From Mesodorylaimus sp. YZB2_4 (taxonomy: Eukaryota > Nematoda > Enoplea > Dorylaimida > Dorylaimidae), in contig JASANH010001725.1 of assembly GCA_030248295.1 (NCBI GenBank), positions 434,001-498,000 on the forward strand: a stretch of DNA of 64,000 bases, read 5' to 3'. The notes under the pieces were generated by a model that saw nothing but the letters and a program-made list of their open reading frames with translations, was not told where the DNA came from and made no database searches. The translations under genes were made by a program, and so were the position numbers. This document shows, piece after piece, positions 24,287-36,605 of the stretch; the first letter of the stretch is position 1; every line of letters begins with the position of its first letter.

Positions 24287-26764
24287 TCAGACGACAGTCG
24301 AACGTTCGAGCAGCGCTCCGGACGCCATCACATCCAACTGCTTATTGCTCATTTTGTCTTCATCCTGTGGGAACCACTCGGTCATGAGGAACATGGCGAT
24401 TTGGATTAGCGACATTATGGATACCCCCAACCTGAAATAAACGTGTCAGCATTGAAGCTTTGACAAAAATCATCATTGAGTGTAAGGCTTACCATAAGGA
24501 CAGCATACCGCCAATATTTCCAACCATTGTCTCGAATGAGTACGTGGAGACTTCTTCGAATGTCAGCACACCACCATACACGGCAGCCGTATTCAAGAAA
24601 GATAATCTGGTTAGGTTGGTGGGTATGCCGAATAAACTACTCCTCTTTTCCTGTTTCTCCGAGGCATCATCTTGGGGGGACACGTTCCAAATGGGCAGTC
24701 TCAAGTGCGATTGCACATCGATGGTATAGATCGTGCGTTGACATGGTGGGGGACAGTTGTCATAGCAATGTTTCGGTGCCTCTGAACTTTTCTGTTGCCC
24801 TTCCTCGGTGTGCATAGATGCTAGCCTCTCCCATAAGTCCTCTGCGTAATAGTTGAACGTCTGATTGGGATTTAGCATGCTGTTGTTGCACGTGTCCAAA
24901 GAGCAAGAGGTCATCAAGAAGTAGCCATCTTCGAGAAAGCATTGAAGCACGCATCGGGCGAAACTGTAATTGCCAGTCTGGTCCATCACGCACCGATTGT
25001 CTGGTTTATCGACGCTGATGAACTTATGAGTAATAAATTGAATAGTGTTGGATTGGTGTGGATAGATCTCGGCGTGTCTCCTAGTAGCTTCACCCAACTG
25101 CATATCCAGCCCTAAAAACAGCCTCCAATACGAGGCCGGTGCCAGGAGATGGCGAGTCCGATCGGGTACGATCACATCGAGGTGGTCGAGTGAGTTAACC
25201 ACAGGTGCGTTGCCTGGCGTAGAATGCATAGGAATTTGGTAGCAGATCGAGTCGCTCATTAAAATCTTCTTAAATGTGTTGTTGACACAGAATGGGCACT
25301 GGTAAAAGAAGTCCTGACTATCTAAAGAAACCCATTTGAAAAACTCGACCAGGTCTGTAAATCCTTTCTGATAGAAGTAGCTGTCGAAATCTGATTTTGC
25401 TCGACGATAATTCTCGATTTTGTAAGGCGGAGGGCGGACGTAGTAGTTTATGAGAAATCCCAAGGCGTACTGCAGACCCCCGATGGAGAGACCGTCCCCG
25501 ATGGCCTTGTCGGCGTCGAGCCAAGTGTCAGGGCATAGAAGCATGACTGGGTACTCGTATTGAGCTTGCTCAATTAGCTTCACCTGAAAAATATAAAAAG
25601 AGAGCTGATTGATTCCACCTTTTTGTGTTTAGTACACGTGGTTTTTAACGACTTGCACGCGCCTCATGCAAGCTCGTGTTCTCTTTGAAGGAAAACAAGC
25701 CAGCTCATATTTGAAGCCCCTTTCAAAAAGCAATAAGGACAGATGAGTCTGTCTCTATCTTGATCTGCATGCATCGGGCGAGGTGGGACGAACTTGACAT
25801 TTTTTTTCTGAAGGTCATAATGTAGGTTACAACAAGTGCCCGCATCGGTTCATCTGATATCCCATTTTCCATTTTCCCGCAGCCAAAACTTCTGCTCGTC
25901 AGTGATCTTCTCCCCGTTGTGCCCCTATTCATATTCCATTAGTCTTTGAAATCCTGCCTCGCAATCAATAGCCATTGACGAACACTACGTCCGCCATTTT
26001 TCGCCTACTTGAGTGCATGTTGTATATTCTCTCTCAGGGGCTCACAAAATGTTCTTGACGTGCTTCTCTCCTTTCTAGCATCTCGCTTGGAAGCTCTGCT
26101 CATTTCCTTGATTGGACCTACTCCCGCCCGCTGTCTGGGACTCCAATCGTCTCTCAGTCAGGCAAAGCCCCGTTGTCCTAAAAATGCTGACAAAAACTAC
26201 GCCTCAGATTTTTTGCGACCACGACCACAAGCGGAGATCGAACAAAGAAGTGCAGATTGTGAGGCTGTGTGACTCACCTTTGTCGCTGTCGGCTCCTTCA
26301 AGTACTCGAGCATGGTTTTGTAAATGAAGTAACCCGTCGAGGAGACGCACATAACAAATATTATTACCCAAATTAACCTGACCGACCACTGAGCAGACGC
26401 TGACATCTCTCTGAACCCAACGATCGAGACGGTGTTGAAAAACTTTTTCCAAAATCCGCCTGCAATAAAAAATTTATCGCGTAGTGTGGCAAGGAACCGA
26501 ATTCCATCCCAAGTCCTGCTTAAGGATTAAATCTACAACGAAGTATCCCTGGCCTACGGACGACCAGTGCTCTCTTTGACCGAAAATTCATCTGACGGGG
26601 CTTTCAGACCATGCAAGGCCAACCTTACCTTTCTGTTTCCTCCAAGTGCTCTCGCATCTGTCACGTTCCAAGAGCCTAAGTCGTTTCTCAATTTTCTCCA
26701 ACTTGATCAGAATCTCGGTCAGCACGACGTCGTGCTTGGTTGTATCACTGTCGAATTTAAACAT
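24287..26764 (-). CDS. DEG/ENaC (amiloride-sensitive) sodium channel subunit
   Basis: Two-pass plasma-membrane cation channel subunit. Four exons (26629-26764, 26278-26459, 24493-25583, 24287-24431) give 517 residues. The N-terminus (LTEILIKLEKIEKRLRLLE) looks like a short coiled coil. TM1 is SVRLIWVIIFVMCVSSTGYF. The post-TM1 motif is YPVMLLCPD, in place of the usual FPAVTIC. The cysteine-rich ectodomain includes CPPPCQRTIY. TM2 has METMVGNIGG-like sequence and WLGVSIMSL, containing the G-V-S selectivity filter (G/S-x-S). The N-terminal gating motif His-Gly is Val-Gly here (TVSIVGF). The family covers acid-, peptide- and touch-gated channels; the gating stimulus cannot be read from the sequence. 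The gene is isolated, without related neighbours. Confidence 0.9.
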
Positions 26765-29700
26765 TTCCGACTTCTATTGAGCTACATCAGAAAAAAAGCA
26801 CCCCCTTCACTAAAAACTTCTTCACTGTTAGCGTCGTCACGCCGTGAAAGCTCGTTCTCTTTGCGCTGCCCATAGTACACTTCAAGGTCCCGAAATCAAA
26901 ATCTAATTTCTGGCCTCTTTCCTTCGCAGCACATAACACCGGATGGAGCTCACAAGCTCTGCCTGCAGTGATCGATGAAGCAAAGAGTCAAAACGGCAGT
27001 TGGACACTCATTAAATTACCAACTCATGCGCATGGGTCTTTTGTAACACAAGCGTCAAGCTTTTTCGACTAGTGTGGCGTCCCTTCCCCTCGGCACTAAT
27101 AGACCAGCATAATGGACGGACTGGGCTCGTCATCACGCCGCCGGGAGACCGATATAGGGTTTCAAGCAAGCCTGATCCAGGAGCAGTGCACGTGGGCAAG
27201 CATAGTCCAGTCGTACCCCTAATCACTACTCGCGTACATAAGTGGTCCCTTTCTCGAAAAAGCCATCGCAAGCACTCGCTTTGTGCTCAGCGGGTGCGAT
27301 TAGCTAAATCGGCAAACTCGCCCTGCACTTGCCTCGACTTACTCTCTAGTTTTTAACCCGTTAGAATTTGAACCAGAAAAAGTTTCTTTGTTGGACTCCT
27401 TGAGCAGCAAAGTTCTATTGGAATGCTCTTTCCTTGAAGGTCTCACATATTCAAGTGTACGATGTGTTTCGTCAAAGACCCCCATGACTTTCAGAGAAGT
27501 GACAGAAAAAGTTTATGTATCCGTATAAAATGCGCACTGAAATTAGACCCCTGCTAGTACCTGCTGCTGGTCGCACTCGGGCACGTAGCAGACGGCGTCA
27601 TCACGAGTCCTGCGCAGTCTGACGTACCTCTCTTTACCTAGCCCCACTTTTTCCACCTCACACGGGAAACATGCTGTTGAATCAAGATTACAAATTTAGA
27701 CTGAACGTTCATGAAATAGAAAATGACGCGATATGGTTCCTTCCCAAATGAGAATTCCCACAGTTATCCACGTTCAGCCTCGAATCAGTTTGTGCTGAAC
27801 ATACGCCTCCGATTATTTCGTGGGAAAGGATGGAATGTGTTTCAGTGACTGGTACTTTATTGGCCCTTAGAGTTATGCAAATCTTTTCGGATAATGGAGT
27901 TGTCTGTCAAAGTAGCGCGGGCACTAACGGTCTTATTTCGAGGACTTAGCTAGAACTGGGAAGTATTGGAAGCCGGCCTACTTCTATCGCCAGCCTAATC
28001 CCAGAGCCGTGCCACAAAATAATGCCGCTTTCTCAAGCAGCAAAAATGCATCCTTCATCTGTCAGTAAGAGATGGTATTCACCGCATCACCACGAAGCCG
28101 AACAGGATTATGGCCTTGGGAAGCTTATTCGATATCCTTCGCAACAATGAACCAGTGTCTTCATATCCGTTTGTAAGCTCCACCTGTACGGGCGGTGATA
28201 TCATATCCCTCCCTACTCGCTTGATTAAGCTAAAATTGACTCAAAGACAGCTCAAACAAAGAACACCGTCGGCCTGAATTTGGCGCCAGATCGATCAATG
28301 ATATAAGGCATGGCAGGCAGCATACGCGTCCACGCGTAACTTTAATTCAATGACAGATTTTCATAAGACTTGTCATTCTCATTAGACAAACTCCCGAAGG
28401 TGCTAGCTGCAAAAAGAACATCCCAAGGGAGCGATAGGGCATGCTTCAGAGGATTCGTAGTCATCAGAGGTGCGACTAATCGTAAGGCTAAAGAGCGCGC
28501 CAGTATTTTGGTGGAATAAGGCCCTGGCTCAAGCTTTAGCTGGTGTAACTGTCAATTCCGTTTGTCTCGAGAAGAGTCGACTGCACCCAGCGAGCTATCA
28601 ATAGCCACCTGGCGACCGCCATTCTCTGCGCTAGAGATGAGAATAAAGCGGAATTGGGGCACGCTAGATCGAAGGAATGCACTTTTCAGGGGGTAGACGT
28701 GGGGCTTGTCCCATGATAGCACAGGGCTATAATATCTTCGACCGTTAGCATTAGAATCGAAGAATAAACATTCTGCCGCTATGCGTACAAAGGATCTATT
28801 CACTGCCGCCAATTTGTTTCTATTCGTAAAAGCCTATTATATCTCCTTTGGACTACCATTGCCTCCTTCACTTGAGCTCCTCTGCTTCCAAGGGTGATGA
28901 ATGAGTAACCAAGTTTTGCAGGACTGTTTGGCTTCATTTTCTATGCGTTGAGTGTGGTGCGACTTGGAAACAAAACACCAGGTCGGTGGGTCACACGTGC
29001 CCCAACACAAGAAAATGGAAATTCGAACTATCTCGACTAGGATGCAGTGAAAAAGGTCTGTATGCGAGTCGAGAGATCGAGTTACGGATTCTCCAGCTTG
29101 TTTTTGATTGCTGCACGCCGCAGGCCACGAGTTAGACTTATGCTCTTCATCACAAGCCCTCGATACTAGTCGGAAGGAGTGTGAGCGCTGCGACCAACAA
29201 TTGCCAAGCACGTCACCTTAGCAGAATCTGTCCCTTGGCATTTGGTTGCTAGTCCTTGTGATCTGACTTGGCTCAGTTCTTCCTGCACATCCGCCTTATT
29301 TCATTCAAATAATCACAGACAGAGAAAAAGTTTTGCTAGTCAGCCTAATATTGTTGGATGGATTTCAAACCTTCTTATCGGATGTAGATTATCCTCATCG
29401 GATTTCGCAGTCTGATTCATGTCTGGCGCTCGTGTTAAAAATAGCACACATGCTCTGAAACCTTATCTCGCAGTTCTCACAAACCTCTTCTTGTCCTTTA
29501 TCCGATCAGTGCAAAACAGAAAGTATCGTTCACATTTTCGAAGATATTAAAAGACAGGAGACAGACAAGAGACAGGTGGCACAAGCACAAGTGGCCTATT
29601 TGGTCCCACACATGTGCTGTGCTCGTGCCTGGCTTCCTTACAACGTCAAGCACCTGCCATATGTCTGGTGAAGAAACAATTGAAGTTACCCGCCTGGAGG

Positions 29701-31482
29701 TAGCTAGAACCCAACGCACAACATGTAATATCATTTGTGACCAGAACAAGCCTGTCGCGGAGGCTTTGTCAGGATGGGATAACAGACCGCACGCGCTACT
29801 CGGCACCAATTTGCGGACCTCTCTGCGAGCGGCGTCTCTTATGCAAGCCTATACGCGCTACCTGTTTCGGCCAGGGACAGATCCATTGATCCAGATAAGA
29901 TCTATGCTTTAAAAAACTCGCCGAGAGAAGGCGCGAGAACTTTCGTGCGCGGAGGCTTGATCCCAAACGGCTAACTGACGTTTTTTACTAATCCTGTGCT
30001 CTCATCCTAGGAAGCATTCATTTGCGGGGTCACCCATCACAGCCGGATAATTATGAGATAATGAGACTTCTTCTGGCGCATATCCGCCGCCGTCAACACA
30101 GTGTTGATTGGCGAGTGTTCGAGCCCATATAACGGTGCTCCTTGAGAAGACTTGGTCAGAGTGCGGTCGTGTTGGTTCGGCGTTCAGTCATTCTTCGACT
30201 GCACATTCCATCTCTGATCGTCATCGCCATGATCAACTGGGAAGCTGATATGAGAAGGCAGCAATGTTTGCCTCGCTCGCGCACCGGCCCCAAGCAAAAT
30301 CTGGAAGACGCAGCTTGTGGTAGAATTGAAATGAAGGTCTTGGAAAGTGGCATGAAGCCGTGTGAAAAGAGGAAATACCAATTTTGGGCTGCAGTTGAAA
30401 CTGACAACATATTCTGCGGATGATTGAAGACGAGTCCTGTTACTCAATGAGGATAGTATACATCAGACGTGCCAGTGCTTCTGTACGTAAACCTGTTCAA
30501 ATGTGAGAATGTGTGTATGTGCAGATAATATCTACATTTTTTGCATGTTTTGGAGTAGCTCGAACAGTCACCTGCACATAGAGGAAATGTAGTGTGCATG
30601 GCCATCGTACAATCTACGAGTTCAAACTGCCCAGTCAAGTCTGGAGACTCCATCACACCACAGCCACCACATCGTGCATCGCCTGGGGTTTGCCATCGTG
30701 CCTTGATCTATCATTCAAGTTCGTATCTTGTGCCTGCGCGTAGAAATGAGTTGGTCCGACTGCATAGAAGTCCTTGTAATCAAATTCTCCGCAAGGCGAT
30801 GCAATTGGCGTTACGTTACCTTCTTTGCGTCGTGTGCTTCGATTCCCTCGGGACCAGAGTGATTCCCGGGGAGAGAGAGTGGCGATCGATGTGTACGATT
30901 GTTTGTATACAGAATAATGCCTGCTGCCGAATCCAACACCGTCCTTGTTCTTTTGATATTTTCTCACCATTTTTTGAGCCACCTGCAACGAACAGAGGCA
31001 CGTATGATCAGTGTATTTGTCAATGCTGGTTCGGGCACGAATTGCATTTGCTTTATTTCACCATGCGGATTCTTATCCCCTTTGGCCTCCTCTTGCATTT
31101 GCGTATGCGTATGTGCAATGAGTAGTTCCTGCTCCGTTTTGGCAAAATGACAGCCACATTCGTGCCAGGTCTATAGACGAGACCAATTAGATCGGAAGGA
31201 GGAGGTTTAAGACGAGCAATTTTCTCCAAACAAGTCAACCATTTGAAAATTCGCACGTCGAAAGCGATAGCCATACGAGTAGCTCGAACTCGGGACCTGT
31301 TTTTCCGGAATGTTCACGTCCTAACATGATCCCGTGTCTAATGAGGTTACACGTCGCTGATCGGTTTCTGTACCTGCGCCCGAGGTGCCTCGTGTCTGCA
31401 CAGTGTACACTCCCCCCAAAACATGGGATGGGCCCACTTCCCGCACAACATTATTAGTTATCAGTTAATCAGGTTAGCGGAT
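26765..31482. other. 4.7-kb interval without recognisable gene
   Basis: No frame over about 180 codons, no spliced series I could build, and no domain motif. It may hold regulatory DNA or lineage-specific noncoding transcripts. I saw no tRNA, array or transposon ends. Confidence 0.4.
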
Positions 31483-32354
31483 CTACCCCATCCGAGGCGT
31501 GGCTGCCGAGAACATGAGCTTAATTGGGCACGCTGAGGCACGCGGGCCTCCGCTTTGTGCGTACACAAACATGTCGATAGATCGGTACTGACGCGAATAT
31601 GACGACGATCGGGATCATAACGGGCAACAGGCACGTGCTCGTCCGTACGCGTGACCACCAGCGCGCATGCACTTCACATCCTTACCCTGTCACACTCATC
31701 CAACGCTTTGGCTTCGCGCTCCAATTTCTTCAGGTACCATCGGCCAAAAATCACAAAAATAGCAATGAGGAAGAAAACGACCAGGGTTGCCACAGTAAGC
31801 TCTTTGTTGACTTCAAACCCGAAGTATCCGAGTCCGTAGCCGTCCATTTTGACTGGCACTATACAGCTCCCGTTCTCCGCATTCCAGACTGACCCATTCA
31901 GATTGCATACATTCTTTTCACAAAATGGACCAAAATGGCTCGCCGGGCAAGTACAGGTTGAACTAAATAGCTCTGCACTGTTCGTAACCGTGGCCCTGAA
32001 GCCTGCTCCGCAGTTACAGTACCAAGTAGGGGTTATGGTTTCGGGGGCTTGAAACCATTCCGCCAGCACGTCGACACTGCACGGTTCCGGCGGGCGAACT
32101 CGTTCCGCCTCTTCATCCCAAATAGTCGGAGGTGCCATTTCGGTCGTATTGCAGTACCATTTTCGGTCATGGCGGCAAATTTCATATTGGCAGAATTCTC
32201 CTCCGAATCCTGGACGACATCTGCAATGGCCATCGTGCGGGGTCAGCACGCCAGCCCCTCTGGCGCATAGGCGGCGATCACAAGCTCGACCAGTCCAGAA
32301 TTTGAAACACCGACATGCGTCCGCGTACCAACGGCCATTTACGCATAAGGACAT
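31483..32354 (-). CDS. EGF-like repeat single-pass membrane protein (5' end incomplete)
   Basis: The main exon (31686-32354) encodes cysteine-rich EGF-type modules (CRCRPGFGGEFCQYEICR, CNCGAGF, CTCPASHFGPFCEKNVC). One transmembrane helix follows (LTVATLVVFFLIAIFVIFG) and then a basic stop-transfer (RWYLKKLEREAK). A GT-AG intron (31588-31685) joins in phase 0 to a 34-residue cytoplasmic tail ending at TAG 31483. The chosen ATG (MSLCVNGRWY) gives no signal peptide. The frame stays open upstream to about 32438 without a good ATG, so a signal-peptide exon probably lies further 5'. Likely a type I cell-surface protein with adhesion or signalling role; I cannot assign it to a named family. Confidence 0.6.
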
Positions 32355-33216
32355 GATTTCCAAACTCACCAAGTACGCTTCAAGTTTGGCAAGGCCTAGT
32401 CCGCCAACGCACCAGCACGAGGCAGCTCGTTTTATCAACGCTCAGCTAGGAGGATCAGATTTCATTTAACGCAGCGATACGAGTAGGATATGTAAACACC
32501 ATGGGTGGCGTGGTCGTATTCTGAAGCGAGTGGAATAGTACTGGCGGGGGAGGGGGTGACATAGGGTACGTACAGAAAAGGCAGCTTTATGACTGGACAA
32601 CATCCCATACTAAGTACTAACCAATTGGACTTTGCACTGGCGAAACGTTGGAAAACGGTGATAAGATTGTTTTGGTGTTTTGTGGCCAGAAGTAAAACAA
32701 GCTGAACTACATATTCATTTTACTGGAATTGCCCAAGCACAAATAGACTTAACCGAAAATCGTTTCCACAGCATCATCTATTTGAGCTAACGCTCGAGAG
32801 GATAGCGGCTCTTGATTTGACCTTTTCAATCTAGACTAAACTAATTGCATGTGGAAAAACCGGGCGGTTTGGAATGGGATTTTTATCAGCCACCCACTCA
32901 TTTTGGTGAAGCCAACCAGGATTATCAGCAGAAAGTGACCGGCGATCTGACGGTCTTTTTAAACGGACCTTATCGAAAGTGTCCACTGCTCATCAGGTCA
33001 TACGAAGAGCTGTGCCAGGTACCAGAAGTGAGCTTACGCTTGACCATTGTTAGTCCTCACAATCAGCATCAACATCTTTTTGGTACATTCAAGACTGAAA
33101 AGTAGTCGCAATCGGCCCGGCACACCGCAAAAATCTTTTACAATCCAGACTTTTAAACCGTGTCTACAACAAGGAACACAAAAATGTTAGACGTACCATT
33201 TATTTTGCACAGACTT
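32355..33216. other. Intergenic with one possible exon fragment
   Basis: A plus-strand frame at about 32851-33105 (EWDFYQPPTHFG, VFLNGPYRKCPLLIRSYEEL) has coding-like composition and ends at TAG. It has no in-frame ATG, and no convincing upstream exon was found. It may be a gene remnant. Confidence 0.3.
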
Positions 33217-33603
33217 TTAGGTCGATTCACCTCCTTGTTCTACACTTCCTCCTCCAGATTCCAATGCGGCCGTCACGCAATTACTGACTTGGGGCGCACT
33301 CGAATTGGTAGCAGTACTGCTTACTGAGATGGAAATAATATGACGTCCAGGGACCATTGTCAATCCGAGAAGACGAGGTTCTTCCATGATCTCCTTTCCG
33401 TCCTTGTTGGTCTCCACTGCATTGCCGTCCTTGTCGACGGTGGCGGGCCAATATTCGCGGGTCTGACCAAGAATAATATTGCAATCGTTATCGGTGCAAA
33501 GGAAGGTACCGACCACCTTGCGACCATCGGTCAGATGAATGCACAACGGACGATCGAGCCATCGCATCAACGTTTCACGACCACTCGATTCTGCTTCCGT
33601 CAT
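33217..33603 (-). CDS. NAA38: N-alpha-acetyltransferase 38, NatC auxiliary subunit (LSMD1)
   Basis: Single-exon 128-residue protein with an Sm/LSm fold. The Sm1 motif is about residues 13-48 (LMRWLDRPLCIHLTDGR, VVGTFLCTDNDCNIILG) and the Sm2 motif is LLGLTMVPGRHIISISV. The spacing and the REYWP segment after Sm1 match NAA38 rather than spliceosomal Sm proteins. It is the auxiliary subunit that, with NAA30 and NAA35, forms NatC, which acetylates N-termini such as Met-Leu and Met-Ile on ribosomes. The C-terminal 25 residues are a Gly/Ser/Glu tail. A 64-codon ORF about 70 bp upstream on the same strand (33673-33867) could be a small gene or 5' leader, but I cannot support it. Confidence 0.85.
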   Translation of the reverse strand: MTEAESSGRETLMRWLDRPLCIHLTDGRKVVGTFLCTDNDCNIILGQTREYWPATVDKDGNAVETNKDGKEIMEEPRLLGLTMVPGRHIISISVSSTATNSSAPQVSNCVTAALESGGGSVEQGGEST

Positions 33604-34513
33604 CGCTGCGGAGATTAAGAAGCGATAGGGGAAATCAGTATCAAAGGGCCAACAGCTGTCAACACTGGATGTCTAGCCGAAGCATACTGTAGTTGATTTC
33701 TCGAACAAGTTGCCGATTTGTTCAAGCACATATCGGAAATCGAATCGCACGCATGAAATACTGTTTCGCGCTTTATAGCAACTTATATCATGTACAAGCT
33801 CTTCTGGTAAAAACCGCGCGAAATTCAAACCTTGGTACTTCAATCTGAAGACAGCTGGTGCAACCATTTGTAAATATGTTGATTATAATGGGCGAAATAG
33901 TGAGTGTAATTGATTTTAGATGATTTAGAACGCTTATGTGCGCGACTTCGATTTTGTTGGTTTTCATTATTCACGGATGTCATGGCACACACTGCACGAC
34001 CGTCATGAACATGCGCGTGATTATGATCGAGAGACGGTTATGCCACAAAAGGTAATGTAATGCAATTTAAAGAGGCCATGTACGTACGCATAGTTGAATG
34101 GTCTCTTTACATTACGTCTTTTCCGTTTTGGTTATGTTGTTAGCAGTGAGCTGATGCGGTCGAAAAGAGTATGTTATTCGAAACATACCATGCCCTTCTT
34201 TCGCACAGTTCATCGTAATTACTTTGAAACCGCATTTTCAAAACTCTGCACGTGATAATTTAAACGTGTTGACCCCCTCTCCATTCGTTATAGCTGATAC
34301 ATATGACCCAAGGCTTCTCCATCGCTTGACCTATCACAGAGCACAGGCAGCAAGCAGCAGGGACACGTCTGACCTCAGACTGACACATCATGCGCGTTTT
34401 ATTATCAAATAGCGAGAGGCAGGATGAATAATTTACAGGTACATTTTGTATTCGGTGCGGACGTACACTTGTGGTCACCAGGTGTGCAGTCTTTGAAAAT
34501 CCGATTCCGGCAA
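33604..34513. other. Intergenic, no supported gene
   Basis: AT-rich. Contains a minus-strand 64-codon ATG frame (33673-33867) of unknown status and nothing else recognisable. Confidence 0.4.
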
Positions 34514-35632
34514 TCACATGTGGTAGTATTTCGTATCATTGGATGGTTCAGTAGACGAGGCAATAGCGTCGGTCAAGCAGATTGTACTACTAGTACGTTC
34601 CATGTCCAAATTAACGTAGTCGCCCCCAAAGTGTGCCCGTATTTTATGCCGCTTAACGCCAAGATAATCCGAAATTCTTTTTCGGAACACTATGCATAAA
34701 ATGGCAATGATCAATATTGTGAAGACGAAACCAAAGGCCACGGAAGTACTCGAGTGACCAGATGCTTGCATACCGTTCGCTGAGGCCGTGTCATTCAATG
34801 ACGAGACATTGTGACTGTCTGATAGCGGTGTGGTAGCAGTGGTTGAAGTGAAAGTGGAATTCACACTTCTCGGGTTTGTTGGAGTTGTTGGAGTTGTCTT
34901 GTTCTGGCTTGATTTTCTGGTACTTTCGACAAAATTTGTGCATAGTTCATTGATTAGACTGACATAAATTGAGGCATTGGCCTTTGTCATATTCAAGGAG
35001 AAGAAGTAGGCGTGGGACACAACCATGTTGCCGTTAATGACAATGCTGAAATTTGCACTTCTGGCGATATCCGGGTTGGTGGTCAAGTTCACATAGAAGC
35101 CATAAAATGCGCCATTGTCGATGAGCATATCGAAGAGATTGGTCAAGTATATGTCCTGCTCGTTTGCGGATGACATGTTGGAGCATGTGTCCACCAATAG
35201 AAACTGCGAGGTTTTGGTTGGCGCCTGAAGACTAATCACGCTTTCCTTATTGACGAGGGTCACATTGGAGAGGGCAGCTGTCACGTCGATTGTATCCACT
35301 TCGATCTGCTTATCTGTGATCAGAATATTATTCTGACAACGAGCGGATGCATCTAACAGGCTGAAATTGAGGGCTGATGAACTAGTCGAAAAGTTCTCGG
35401 AGAAGTCAAACAGCTTCTGCCAATCTAATTTTGTCTGGCCCGTCACATCTTGTGGGACAGCCACGATCACAGAGACTACAATGGGTGGCAGATCAGTTGC
35501 TTGGCTGGTCGAAGGCGCACTGGTCGAGTTGGAATTTCCAATCGCGGATGTCGTAGCTGACTGAGCAATACATCCAATCTGAAATATGCTGATTCCAGCC
35601 ACAACTGCTAAACACCGCCACAGCAGCAGCAT
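34514..35632 (-). CDS. Type I membrane glycoprotein, unknown family, paralogue A
   Basis: Single-exon, 372 residues from ATG at 35632. Signal peptide at residues 1-24 (LLLWRCLAVVAGISIF), then a Ser/Thr-rich stretch. The core ectodomain has the motifs FLLVDTCSNMS, GAFYGFYVNLTTNPDI, NFSIVINGNM and INELCTNFVES. A Thr/Ser-rich stalk with many N-x-S/T sites follows, then one transmembrane helix (VAFGFVFTILIIAILCIVF), basic residues FRKRISDYL and a 45-residue cytoplasmic tail ending KYYHM. Paralogue B, about 1.5 kb upstream on the same strand, shares these motifs in order, so this is a tandem duplicate. I do not recognise the family. The likely role is at the cell surface, but function is unknown. 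A C15 tract lies about 100 bp upstream of the ATG. Confidence 0.75.
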   Translation of the reverse strand: MLLLWRCLAVVAGISIFQIGCIAQSATTSAIGNSNSTSAPSTSQATDLPPIVVSVIVAVPQDVTGQTKLDWQKLFDFSENFSTSSSALNFSLLDASARCQNNILITDKQIEVDTIDVTAALSNVTLVNKESVISLQAPTKTSQFLLVDTCSNMSSANEQDIYLTNLFDMLIDNGAFYGFYVNLTTNPDIARSANFSIVINGNMVVSHAYFFSLNMTKANASIYVSLINELCTNFVESTRKSSQNKTTPTTPTNPRSVNSTFTSTTATTPLSDSHNVSSLNDTASANGMQASGHSSTSVAFGFVFTILIIAILCIVFRKRISDYLGVKRHKIRAHFGGDYVNLDMERTSSTICLTDAIASSTEPSNDTKYYHM

Positions 35633-35731
35633 TTCCTCTTTTTAATACTAAATCAAAGCCAAATACCAGGTTCGACAGCGATGCAATGCAATCAATGCAA
35701 GGACATCTTGGCGACGTTTTAAAAGATAACG

Positions 35732-35746
35732 CCCCCCCCCCCCCCC
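35732..35746 (+). repeat. Uninterrupted C15 tract
   Basis: Fifteen C residues on the plus strand, so fifteen G on the sense strand of paralogue A and about 100 bp upstream of its ATG. Possible G-quadruplex in the promoter or 5' leader; the length may be misassembled. Confidence 0.9.
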
Positions 35747-36605
35747 ATATGGGCTGGCTTTATGTCGAAGACAAGTTCGAAAAATGAGATTCACAAAAAC
35801 TTGCATGACTTGGTCTTCTCGCGCTCGTTATTTGAGCTGTTTTTACCACGATTCCACTAACTGCATGCCTTTAAGGTAAGACACATACAAACATCGATTC
35901 ACCAAACTCAGGTTGTATCACTTTGGGACAGGTAACACTTCACCTTTTGGCCAGCCAAACAGGAGCTAGGATCAAAACTGGCCGAGACGTGCTTGTGTAG
36001 CAGATGTAAGAAATCATTTTTGTTGACATCATAATCATTCACACAGAACATAAAAAGATAACTTATGCTTGCGTACTGGTAGGAAGGCCTAAGTAAGCCG
36101 AACTCGCGTGAAAAACCAAGAAACAGGATGCTCTACTGCCCATTTTTGGCCTATGGACAAACGGACCGGTACAATAAAAATTTGTTTTTTATTTCTTAAC
36201 GCAAAGAGAGAAGGCGTAGGTGATTGGCGAATACGAGAGGGCCCTGTTTAGCAGAGTGGTGTCATAAATCTACATACAACATACTGTATAGAATGACGGA
36301 GATGAACTGGAGATGGGGGATGGGCTGTTGGTATGCAACCTGAAAGAAACTTATAAGATTTGGTCGGGCAGGCGAGGCGAGCAGAGAAGAAATGAGTGAA
36401 AAGGAGTGGACGTAGAAAACAATGCTCATGAAGGGACTACTTCGGTTCAGACAAAGACTCACTTTTAAGGATCTGTTGTAAGAGAGATACGACTAGCAAG
36501 TGAATGGGTCCGCTGGAATTCCGTCATTGGCAATCCCACGTCGAAGTTTTGAAGGTGGGGGACTGACAAAGCGCCAAGTCTGACATCTCGAACATCGAGA
36601 CAGCT

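Noticed and set aside
32845..33105. 86-codon plus-strand frame with coding-like composition
   Set aside because: No in-frame ATG and no upstream exon found; at most a remnant.
33673..33867. 64-codon ATG frame just upstream of NAA38 on the same strand
   Set aside because: Too short and unrecognised; proximity alone is not evidence of a gene.
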